Source: Hysterangium stoloniferum (lineage: Eukaryota > Basidiomycota > Agaricomycetes > Hysterangiales > Hysterangiaceae). Taken from it: a DNA stretch of 64,000 nt. Positions within the stretch are counted from its first letter, which is position 1; each line of letters begins with the position of its first letter. The notes below the pieces were generated by a model that saw only the letters and a list, made by a program, of their open reading frames with translations, had not been told where the DNA came from and made no database searches. The DNA is taken from the NCBI GenBank assembly GCA_015178975.1, contig WHVD01000009.1:744001-808000 (forward strand), read 5' to 3'. The position numbers and the translations under genes were made by a program. Shown here piece after piece: positions 1 through 9,172 of the stretch.

Positions 1-253
1 GGCTCGATTAGAGTGGTGACGGGATTCTAAGCGGGGACCGGTGACTGATGCGTGGGATGAAGACGGACATAGACAGAGACAGAGTCCGGGGGAAGTCCGG
101 TGACTGATATGTGTCGTAATGAGGTCGAACGTAACGAGTCTTGATGTAACAGAGTCCGGGCAGGAAATCCTATAAACAGACGATTGGTGCTTGTAGCGCG
201 TGGGGGCGTACGGGTTAGTGCCCGGAGTCCGGTGGGATTGTCCGGTCATAACA
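1..253 (-). mobile_element. LTR-A solo or terminal LTR, cut by window start
   Basis: The stretch is almost identical to 2636-2888, the last part of a complete LTR-A copy, and ends with the same GTCATAACA tip. In sense orientation (minus strand) it would start TGTTATGACC. The other half lies outside the window, so target duplication cannot be tested. It is CpG-rich, which suggests a young insertion. Confidence 0.85.
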
Positions 254-870
254 GCCCGCAGCGAAGTTGTGGGGCAGGTCATGAAGTGACCACCCCGCAG
301 CGTAGCAAGGGTGCCCAGGCTTGTATATAGTAAAGTTGCTTGGTGGGTCCATGTGGGCAAAATCTGAAAAAGGAAGGAAATTAGTCAGATTTCTCTGAAA
401 TTTTATGTAAGCACAGGAGTTTTCATCTGCATGGGATCAAATCTTCTCCCACCACTGGAGATTTTGTGTCAGCATGGGAGCATTTTTGACACTGTGGGAG
501 CTTTCTGCCAGTGGTGTGGAAGTATGTTTGAATGCCTAGAAGTATTTCTAAATGTGTAGGAGTATTTTGTTAAGTTTTTGTGGTGCTGTTCTTAGACCAT
601 ATAACTTTCCGTTTGTCTGAGTAGGTAACAGTTAACTCGTTGTAAACGGATGAGTACTATAATACAAGTCTCATCCATATATCCCCTAGTAACCTGCTTA
701 CTAATAGCCCTGAGTCCTTGCCGCTCGTTTACCAAATTCCCAAAAGTTAACATATTTTGTGATACTGCAGAAGTATTTTCACATGCATGGGAGCATTTTG
801 TGACACATGGAAGTATTTTGACATGGGCAGGAGTATTTTGGGACACTGCAGGAGTATTTGTCAAGGGTGA
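254..870. repeat. Degenerate tandem repeat (about 27 bp unit) around a small insertion
   Basis: From about 455 to 567 and again from 753 to 870 the sequence repeats variants of GGGAGCATTTTTGACAC or GGAGTATTTTGGGACACTGC. The two blocks were one array before the 568-752 element inserted. Bases 254-454 have no gene or repeat that I recognise. Short ORFs across the array have no family resemblance. Confidence 0.55.
568..752. mobile_element. 185-bp solo LTR or MITE with 5-bp TSD
   Basis: The element starts TGTTAAGTTTTTG and ends CAAAAGTTAACA, so its tips form an imperfect inverted repeat. It is flanked by TATTT at 563-567 and 753-757. TG..CA ends with a 5-bp duplication fit a very small LTR (TRIM-like). 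The long terminal inversion would also fit a MITE. It has no coding capacity. Confidence 0.65.
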
Positions 871-1080
871 GGAACCATTTCATATGCCCCTAATGGACAA
901 TGACTCTCCCAGTGTGAGAGGTACCCTTTTCATGGGAATGTAACTATCTTATTAGACAATATTCCCCATAATTTCCTCTTATTTTCTACTATTTTTTCTA
1001 TCGTCTAATTCTTCGATTATACATATTTATTATAGTTTGAAGATCTATGTATGCCTGTGGGTACATAGACCTTATGAATA

Positions 1081-1628
1081 TGTTACGACCCATTCCTGGA
1101 TGTTTCAATATCTGACTTCCAATCTCTGACTACGGAACATCATAGTTACCGTATCTTCTGCATTCTTCCCTTGTTCCGCATTTGGTAATTTGTCTGTTGA
1201 CAAGTATTCACTCATTTGTCTGTTATATTCCCATTTCGGAATATTGTCTCCCCGATATGTCTTATTGTATTCCCATTTAAGAAGACTTCCATTTCCGTCT
1301 TATTATGGTCTCAGTTTGTAGTACAATAATGAGAAGACTTATATTAGTTTCCGTGAATTTGTACTTTACCTTAGATCTGATATCGACTTACTGTAGTTTC
1401 TTATTCCTTCTTCTGTCTTTCTGTACGCTCGATATTCAGAACTCTTTGGAACTCTGAATATCCATATCTTCCATTGTAAGTCTCACTTCTGAAATTAAGG
1501 ACTTCGAGTGTTTGCGTAGAGGTGCAGCACATAAGCTGAAGCCAACGTCCTCACCCTATCCGATAGTTCCTGACTTTCTGGTGACTTTCCAATAGTTCCA
1601 GAATAAGTTCCTGACATGGTACTTAACA
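1081..1628 (+). mobile_element. LTR-D solo LTR, TSD GAATA
   Basis: Runs from TGTTACGACCC to ACTTAACA (548 bp), flanked by GAATA at 1076-1080 and 1629-1633. A second copy with the same internal sequence begins at 30737. The shared LTR core motif (GCAGCACATAAGCTGAAGCC) lies about 100 bp before the 3' end. It is nested in the LTR-C copy 913-2953. Confidence 0.9.
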
Positions 1629-2053
1629 GAATACTTACCTATTGTCACACCTATGTACACTAGTGGGCATATGTACATAGTTAGAAACTCAGACACCTTT
1701 ACCCCATAACCACAACTTGCCCAGACACCCTTTTAGTGGCCTGCAAGTTGTGATTGGGGTATCGTATCAGCCATCTTGAATGGCTTTCAACTCAAACTAA
1801 CAATCACTATCTAGCTTGATACTGAATAGTCAAAGCTTAAACTATCACCAGTTTCAACTCACATTTCACATTACTCATATCAACCTCTTTTCCTTTTAAC
1901 TCATTACTTTGTTAACTCACTTCTTAGAATCATACTGTAAGGTTGATTCTACTTTCCCTTAGTCATCATAGTTGCTCTTATAGCTACTAAAGTCAACTAA
2001 GACTATTTTTATTATTTATATTCTACTTCAATAGTCAATATATTGTCATGTCA

Positions 2054-2888
2054 TGTTAGGATACACACACAGGCCGGGTTTCCGGAGAAACCCGCGGGAT
2101 ATCCGGTAGGACTTGGCTTCAGCTTATAGGCTGCGCCCTCGCTAGATCGTGTTGTCCAATTTCAAACGGATGGACGGGGATCCCAGGGAGTCCAGGCAGG
2201 GTTCGTGGGTCGTACGTTGTACGTCGGGGGTCGTGGGTCGTAAGTCGGAGGTCATGGGTCGTGAGTCGAGTTGGTTGAGAGAGATAGATGCGCCAGAGCC
2301 CGTGGGCTCCGACTAGTGCGAGTGATGTGAATCAAGTAAGGTTTTAGAGCGGAAAATGTTATTAGATTACTGGGGGGAATCTAAGCTAATTTTCTGACTG
2401 GATTGTACGTACAACATCTGCCAGTTTATATAGACCATGGAGTGAATGACATACCAAATCCAGTAATGGCAAAACAAAACTAACAAAACATGAAATGGGA
2501 ATAGTAAACACCAAATTGGTGTTAGGAATGGAACGGAGCGGAGTCCAAATCGTGACAAAGCATAACCCATAACAGGAAACGGAGCGGGAGCGGAGTCTTA
2601 AATCATGACAGGTCATTTGAATAAAATGGGAACGGGGCTCGATTAGAGCGGTGATGGGATTCTAAGCGGGGACCGGTGACTGATGCGTGGGACGAAGACA
2701 GACATAGACAGAGATGGAGTTCGGGGGAAGTCCGGTGACTGATATGTGTCGTAATGAGGTCGAACGTAACGAGTCTTGACGTAACGGAGTCTGGGCAGGA
2801 AATCCTATAAACAGACGATTGGTGCTTGTAGCACGTGGGGGCGTACGGGTTAGTGCCCGGAGTCCGGCAGGATTGTCCAGTCGTAACA
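2054..2888 (-). mobile_element. LTR-A solo LTR, TSD TGTCA
   Basis: Runs from TGTTAGGATAC to GTCGTAACA (835 bp), flanked by TGTCA at 2049-2053 and 2889-2893. This is the best-preserved LTR-A in the window and is rich in CpG, which argues for recent insertion. It is nested in the LTR-C copy 913-2953. Confidence 0.92.
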
Positions 2889-2953
2889 TGTCATACCTAT
2901 ATGGTCAATATTCTTCATATATAGAATGGTCAGAACCTCCACAACTCTTCACA

Positions 2954-3432
2954 GTGGTGATCTGGGCCAGACCATTCTTTTCCTATGAAGAAAATGTCTT
3001 ATTAAAAGGAAAGAAACTTCTACATTTAGCTACACATGATGACTATGGGCAAGGAACAGGCTGTTAAGGAGGATATCTGAGAACTATTAAGTATACCAAA
3101 TTCTAATATACTCTAAAGGTCATTTAAACATCTGGGATATGATTCAAACATAATTTGGTTTTTAAAACTTTTTGAAAGTTTTAAACTCTCTTGTACATTA
3201 CAAACTAAAGAATCTTTCTGGACACAAGTAGACAATAAAAAAAATTAGTAGTTTGAAACACTAATACTTTTAAAAAATAGATACCTTTAGATAGTCCATT
3301 CCATGCATATGTATATCATTGGCACCTCTAAATACATATGTATTACTTCGGAATGGAGCTGTCAATCTGAACAGATTTCTACTTGATTCAACATACCCAG
3401 AATATATAGGTGATTTCACCCAACTAAGAAAG
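2954..3432. other. Unassigned AT-rich stretch between LTRs
   Basis: A short plus-strand reading frame reaches TGTTAAGG at 3062-3066 but resembles no family I know. The rest is AT-rich with no repeat match elsewhere in the window. It is probably old transposon-derived or intergenic DNA. Confidence 0.4.
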
Positions 3433-4951
3433 TGTTATGACCAGAAATCCTGCCAGACTCTGGGCACTAACTTATATGCACCCGTACCCTATACGCACCA
3501 ATTATCAGTTTACTGGAATACCTGCCAGACTCCATACATCAGACCTGTCCATGCTCAACCTTTGTTACTTCATGTATCAGTCATGGAATACCCGCCAGAC
3601 TCCATTCCTGTCTATCTCTGACCCTGTCCCATGTACCAGTCACCAGACCCTGTTGGGAAAACCCGACAGCTCTCTAACTGGGCCCCATTCCCATTATGGT
3701 CAAATGACCTGTCATGATTTGGACTCCACTCCCACCTTGTTCCCAGTATGGTTTTATGACCTGCCATTATTGAGACTCTGCTCCACTTCCTTCCATTCCT
3801 AACACCAAGTTTGGTGTTTATTTATCTCATTGTGAAGGGTATGCATATATGCATAATTGGACAGTGGATTAATATGCATATTATAGTACTTTATTATCTA
3901 GTTTCTATTCCTTTTCTTTAATTCTCTATATCCTTCGAGCATACCCGTATTTCTTAGTTTGAAGTCTTGTGTATAACTATGGGTGCTCTCGGTGCCAAAA
4001 GACAGACATCTTTTTACCCAGCAGACACCACCTCGTAAACGTCCCAGACGTCGAATAGTGAGAGGTGTCAAGGGTAATGTGTCAACTACCTATAAAGGTA
4101 GCGTTTTCTCGCATACTAACAGACTTTGGACTCGAACCGTGAAGGTCGAGTTCCACTCTAAGGTCTTTGCGCTCATTGACACTATAGTCGACTCACGCTA
4201 CTATCTCTTTACTTTAGATATTCAGCCTCTCGTGATTATCTACTTTACGTCTAGCTACGAGTTGTACCGTAAAGGTCAACTCTTTCATTCTCTCATTCTA
4301 GCCGTCAAGAGCAACTGTACAGTTGCTCTTGTGACGCGTAGCGTGTCTCCTTGCTAGTACTGTCAGTCTAGTAATCTACAGTATTGCACTGAACAGTCAA
4401 TACCTGCTAATAGTAGTTGAATAAACACTACACTTCGTATATTGAACAGTCAGAATCTATCGACTCTTCACACTCATTTCATGTTTGCTAGTTTAGTTTT
4501 CATTATTACTGGATTTGGTATGTTATTCATTCCACAGTCTATATAGTCTGGCAGATGTTGTACATACAATCCAGTCAAAAAATCAGCTTAGATTCTCCCC
4601 AGTAATCTCAAGTACATTTTCCACTCTAAACTCCTCGTTGAAACACACTGCTTTACCTTGTCAGAGCCCATAGGCTCCAACCCATCTATCACTCGACCTC
4701 CAACTTATCTATCTGGACCCCTGACTCATCTCCACCCAACCCCTCAACTTCTGCGGGATTCCTGCAGTCGACTCCTCAACCTCTCAACCCACGAACCTCT
4801 CCCAGACTCCCCAGGATTCCCATCTGCCCATTTGAAATTGGACAAGATGATCTCGTGAGGGTGCAGCCTATAAGCTGAAGCCAAGTCCTACCAGCTTTCC
4901 TGTGGGTGTCTCTGGAAACCCTCCAATAAGCTCCAGGCATGACTCTTAACA
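3433..4951 (+). mobile_element. 5' LTR (LTR-A) of the Ty3 element, interrupted by LTR-C
   Basis: It starts TGTTATGACC and ends CTCTTAACA. Removing the 642-bp insert and its 5-bp TSD leaves about 870 bp, close to the 777-835 bp of other LTR-A copies. The core motif CAGCCTATAAGCTGAAGCC is at about 4864-4883, with its TATAAG a candidate TATA box. Gag starts 35 bp after the LTR, which fits a 5' LTR and fixes the sense strand of the family. Confidence 0.88.
3831..4472. mobile_element. LTR-C solo LTR, TSD CTCAT
   Basis: Runs from TGTGAAGGGTATGC to GACTCTTCACA (642 bp), with CTCAT at 3826-3830 and 4473-4477. It contains many CpGs and self-complementary stretches such as AGAGCAACTGTACAGTTGCTCT. It has no coding match. 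It is the most intact LTR-C in the window. Confidence 0.9.
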
Positions 4952-5823
4952 GTATTTTCTGACTAAGACTCGCAGATTGTTCAATATGCCACCAAGAAGA
5001 AATGCACACATACATACAGGAATCATTACCTGGACCGTCAACTCTTCATTCCCCACTTACTTTGTATACCAGCCAGACACTCACAAACCAGCTGGAAGCC
5101 ATGGAAGAAGCCCATATCAAAGAAGTCCCAGAAAACCAGACAAATCTGAGCATGAGGACAAGTCCATGGCCCCCAACAAGGGCAAAGGTGTCGAAAATCC
5201 CCCATCTAATGATTGACTGCCACTTTTGGACCCTGCCTCTGAGTTGTTAGCAATGACTTTAGAGAGATTGATGAATCACATGCTCAGAGAAGGCAGTAAG
5301 AAAGATCTGGAACCTCTATGGTCAAAAGTCAATGCTCCAGAACCCTTCACAGGGTTCCAACCCCAACAAACCTTCCACTTTCCTCATGCAATGTCGCTTC
5401 AATTTCTGTGATCGATCTGCTGCATTCTCCATGGACTCCCAAAAAGTCAACTATGCACTTTCATACCTCTCAGGATCCACATTGAAATGGTTCAAACCGG
5501 CTTTTAGTGGACTTTCCAAGGAAGAGCCACTTTGGCTCGAAGATTGGGATGCTTTTGTTGAGGAGCTAGAAACCAACTTCGTCCCATATGACCTGACCAG
5601 AAAAGCCGAGAATAGTCTCACTAATCTTCATATGAAGGACACCCAGTGCATCATGGACTATATTGTCCAGTTCAACAATCTTGCAGCTCGTTGTCAGTGG
5701 GGTGATCCCACTCTCTGCCACCAGTTGTATGCTGGTCTGCCATCCCACCTTAAAGACAAAGTCTCAAAAGGAGAAGATGGCAAGCCAAAAACACTGTCCT
5801 GTATGTGCCTCAAGGCTTATGTA

Positions 5824-6620
5824 TATGGTCTGATGAAACCAAAATCAATCACCTAGGGTCAGATGGACGTAAATGGGCATGGAAAAGGGCAGGTGAAGGC
5901 CTTAATGATAGGCTGGTAGAGGGAACTCTGAAGTTTGGAGGAGGTTCTCTTATGATGTGGGGTTGTATGACTTGGGAGGGAGTTGGCTTTGCTAGCAAGA
6001 TTGATGGTAGGATGGATGGAGACCTCTATCTTCAAATTTTGAAGGATGAGCTCCAGCAAACCCTGGAGTATTATGGTCTCAATCCTTCTGACATCATCTT
6101 TCAGCAAGATAATGACCCTAAGCATACCTGCAAGCTGGTCAAGAACTGGCTAGAAGAGCAAGAATTCAGGACTATGGTTTGGCCTGCACAGTCCCCAGAC
6201 CTGAATCCTATTGAACATCTCAAGAGAAGGCTTGCAGAGCATGAAAACCCCCCCAATGGAATTCATGAATTGTGGGAAAGGATTCAAGTGGAGTGGGATA
6301 GAATACCAGTTGAGGAGTGTCAGAAATTGATTGAAAGCATGCCTAGAAGGGTTCAGGCAGTGCCTAAAGCAAAAGGTGGTTATACCAAGTACTGATAATA
6401 TGTAAATACCCTGTTCAGTTTAAAAGTGCAAAAACCCTTTCTATGGTATTGCTGTTTTAAATTAATCATATCTCTATACCCTGCCAGGGAGCAATATTGT
6501 AGCTAAGAGGATGTGCTATGTATGACTCCACCAAAGCTAAGCGTAATTCCCACGCTGTAAGGCGGAGTTCTTCAAACACTGCATTTGGGGTTAACATGGA
6601 AAGAGTTTTTGAGGTCACTG
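5824..6620 (+). mobile_element. 5'-truncated Tc1/mariner element inside gag
   Basis: The element begins inside the transposase at WSDETK and runs to a right tip GAGGTCACTG followed by TA at 6621-6622. Gag is interrupted at TA 5822-5823. The left half, including the helix-turn-helix domain and left TIR, is missing, so the fragment cannot move by itself. It may be a partly deleted insertion or an abortive gap-repair product. Confidence 0.75.
5827..6395 (+). pseudogene. Tc1 transposase, catalytic C-terminal two thirds
   Basis: The open frame covers the DDE catalytic core of a Tc1-family transposase. It shows the first Asp in WSDETKINHLGSDG, the second in FQQDNDPKHT, and Glu in SPDLNPIEHL about 34 residues later (DD34E type). 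It ends with the family tail KGGYTKY. No stop breaks this part, but the DNA-binding N-terminus is absent and a short deletion follows IEHL. It is closest in this window to the copy at 50806-51809. Confidence 0.85.
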
Positions 6621-6785
6621 TAAAATGCAGATGCACATTATTGGGAATGTCATGTGGAAGTTGCCTGTGAGACCTCTGCAGACAAAGTCAACAAGTCCAC
6701 AGCCAATAAAACCAACAACAACACTTCATCCACCAGCAACCAAAACTCCACACAATCCAATAAGAAGAACAATAAAAAGTCTTCT

Positions 6786-6786
<1 letters not shown>

Positions 6787-6830
<44 letters not shown>

Positions 6831-6846
6831 AACAATAACAACAAAG
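6787..6846 (+). repeat. (AAC)n microsatellite coding poly-Asn in Gag
   Basis: About 20 units of AAC lie in the gag frame and give an asparagine run between the capsid part and the zinc knuckle. The last units drift to AAT. Slippage of a triplet repeat keeps the frame. Confidence 0.9.
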
Positions 6847-7192
6847 GTCAACAGTGCAGCAAGCAAACCAGAAAACCCGACCTCACAGGCAAGCTCGGAC
6901 CCAATGGCAAATTGACCCCACAAGAAAGACAATGTTGTATGGACAATAACCTTTGTCTCTTATGTGGAAAACCCAGTCATCGAGTTCCGGAATGTCCATT
7001 GGCAAAAGCAAACTCTGCAAAAGGTCAGACAGCCAAGACTTCCTCCATGGATTCTCTGTCAAAGAACAAACCGGCTTACTCGAAAAAAGAGTAAGCAACC
7101 CCATGGACTCCACATGGGTTGGGGGTTGCATTGCCTCTCCATGCATTCACAAGTTTACTCATCTCAACACATCCACTCTTTTGCACTCTGAC

Positions 7193-7585
7193 TGTGAAGG
7201 GTATGCAGTTTCATTGTGGTAAAACATTCCTTTTATTTTATTTATACTTTACACATTTTATTCATATTTTTCTATCCTTTATATTCTTTGAATATTGCAC
7301 CATTTCATTAGTTCGAAGCTTTGTGTATACATGTGGGTGCACTCGGCACCAAGCAGAGAGACACACTTTTACCCAAGCACCACCACTTGTAAGACACAAA
7401 CTAGGTCTACAATGAGTGGTGATCAGGGTAACATATCAGCTACCACATAGGTTGGCATTATATGAGCTAGCGAACACTTCTGGCCTCAAACTATAACAGT
7501 CAAGGCCTCCACTCAAATCATCCTTCCTCCCATTCTACTCATTTCTTCGTATATAGAACAGTCAGAACTTCCACCACTCTTCACA
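7193..7585. mobile_element. LTR-C solo LTR, short form, TSD CTGAC
   Basis: Runs from TGTGAAGGGTATGCAG to CTCTTCACA (393 bp), with CTGAC at 7188-7192 and 7586-7590. It is 250 bp shorter than the copy at 3831, having lost internal sequence, but the ends match. It sits between the gag end and protease. Removing it with one TSD joins the pol frame from before the insertion to the protease frame. Confidence 0.9.
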
Positions 7586-8447
7586 CTGACTCATTTTTCA
7601 TTAAACTTATGTCTAATATGATTCCAAAATTCATCTTTTCAGCACTTATAGATTCTGGCTTGACTCATTGTTTTTTAGATACAAAATTCACGCAAAATAA
7701 TCTGTTGTCAACTTATCTGATAAATCTGGTCAGCCTCTGACTTTTTGATGGCACAAGCAATTCAGTTATCACCAAATCTTGTGATTTATCCATCTGTTTC
7801 CTGTGTGGAATATCTCAGTTGGTCACTTTCTATGTGACCCAGTTAGACTCAAGTTGCTTGGTTATCCTAGGACATAACTAGCTTACCCGCTACAATCCAT
7901 TGATTGACTGGGTAGCAAACAGCATAACTTTCTGGACACCCATGGCTTCCAAGAAAACTCCAACACAGCCTCCACAGCACCCATGGCCTTCCTGGCACCT
8001 GCAGTCTCAAGGACTCCTGTGATCCCTATGGCACCCCTGGCTTCCCCAAAACCCACAGCACCTCCGTCTATTTCTCTCATTAATGCTGCAGCATTTATTA
8101 GGGCTACAAAAATGAATGTGTCCCAGGCATTCACTATCAATTTAAAAATTGATGAAGCAACTGGTCATTTCTCAACTTCAGTATCCACATCTGAGCAAAC
8201 CACTGATCTAGAAGGCATCCTGGAGAAATATCATGACTTCACAGATGTTTTTAGTAAGTCAACAGCTGATGGGCTTCTGCCCCACAGAGAGTATGACTTA
8301 AAAATTGACCTCGAAGAAGGCACTCAGCCACCCTTGGACACATTTACCCACTCTCATTCACAGAACCTTTCTGCAATTTGCAATTTCCTGGATGAACATT
8401 TGTCCATAGGTTTTATCAGACCCTCTAAGTCTCCTTTTGGAGCACCT

Positions 8448-9172
8448 TGTTAAGAACTGAAAACTGACTAATGTCGGTGGCCGACAGGGACCAATCGGAA
8501 GGACTTGGCTTCAGCTTATATGCTGCGTCCTCGCAAATATCTGTAGGGTGTCCTTAGATTTCGGACGGGCGAAGACTAATCCTAAAGAGTTCCTTTCAGC
8601 GAGATACCGATCAGGACCAAAGGACAAGTCAAGTGTCGGGCCAAGGGGTCGGGGCTGGGAGTGGGTGAGCGCACGCAAAGGCAGATGGGGGGATTCTTAG
8701 TATGAGACTGTTACAGACGTATGAGGGTATTCTGAGTCGATATTCTGATTGCCTAGTAACTACAACTACAGTGGGTTCATATACAAGTAACAGGCATCTA
8801 GAAAATACTAACGGGGAGAAAGGCGGAAAACGGTATTAACAATAAGCATGACTAGGAACGGGAAGTTTATGATTAGTTCGGAGGCCGATGATAACCAAGA
8901 GTGGAATTACGATAAAAGGAAATGGTTCAAGGACTACAAATATAGATAGACATATGTGAAACATAGGATTGAACGGATCAACATAATAAAAGGGACATAT
9001 CAAAAGTTTAACCAGACAATACGAGTTATTTTGACGTGGGTGTAAATGGAGTTTGATCATCGCGAAAACATACGTCAGCTTCGGGGGCTGATGGTTTCCG
9101 AAGTGGTGACTTGAAAACGTTGATAAGTGGCGATAACCTCGGGACCGATAGGGTTGCGACACGGTCGTAACA
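8448..9172 (-). mobile_element. LTR-B solo LTR splitting pol, TSD CACCT
   Basis: Runs from TGTTAAGAACTG to GGTCGTAACA (725 bp), with CACCT at 8443-8447 and 9173-9177. Taking out 730 bp (LTR plus one TSD) joins the pol frame exactly across SPFGAP and VLFVKKKDG. The LTR is CpG-rich while the surrounding pol is CpG-poor, so it inserted after most of the decay of pol. Confidence 0.93.

Larger units (their letters stand above)
913..2953. mobile_element. LTR-C copy split by LTR-D and LTR-A
   Basis: The ends TGTGAGAGGTAC and CTCTTCACA match the LTR-C copy at 3831-4472, as do internal landmarks such as AGTTTGAAGATCT and GGTCAGAACCTCC. Subtracting the two inserts and their TSDs leaves about 648 bp, against 642 bp for the intact copy. 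The outer flanks (CCCAG and GTGGT) do not match, so this LTR may derive from recombination between two insertions. Confidence 0.65.
4986..7094 (+). pseudogene. gag: Ty3 Gag polyprotein, broken by a Tc1 fragment
   Basis: Gag forms the retrotransposon particle. The start ATG at 4986 follows the LTR directly. The retrotransposon gag domain reads from about 5260 to 5815 with landmarks NYALSYLSGSTLKWF and QFNNLAARCQWGD. A stop at 5214-5216 and a one-base shift near 5345-5380 break it. A Tc1 remnant sits at 5824-6620. Gag resumes at about 6630 with the YWE..VEVACETSADK region, a poly-asparagine run coded by (AAC)n, and a CCHC zinc knuckle (CLLCGKPSHRVPEC) that binds nucleic acid. It ends at 7094, and pol continues in the -1 frame, the usual Gag/Pol arrangement. 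Confidence 0.85.

Noticed and set aside
3983-4357. 124-codon ORF
   Set aside because: It lies wholly inside the non-coding LTR-C solo LTR.
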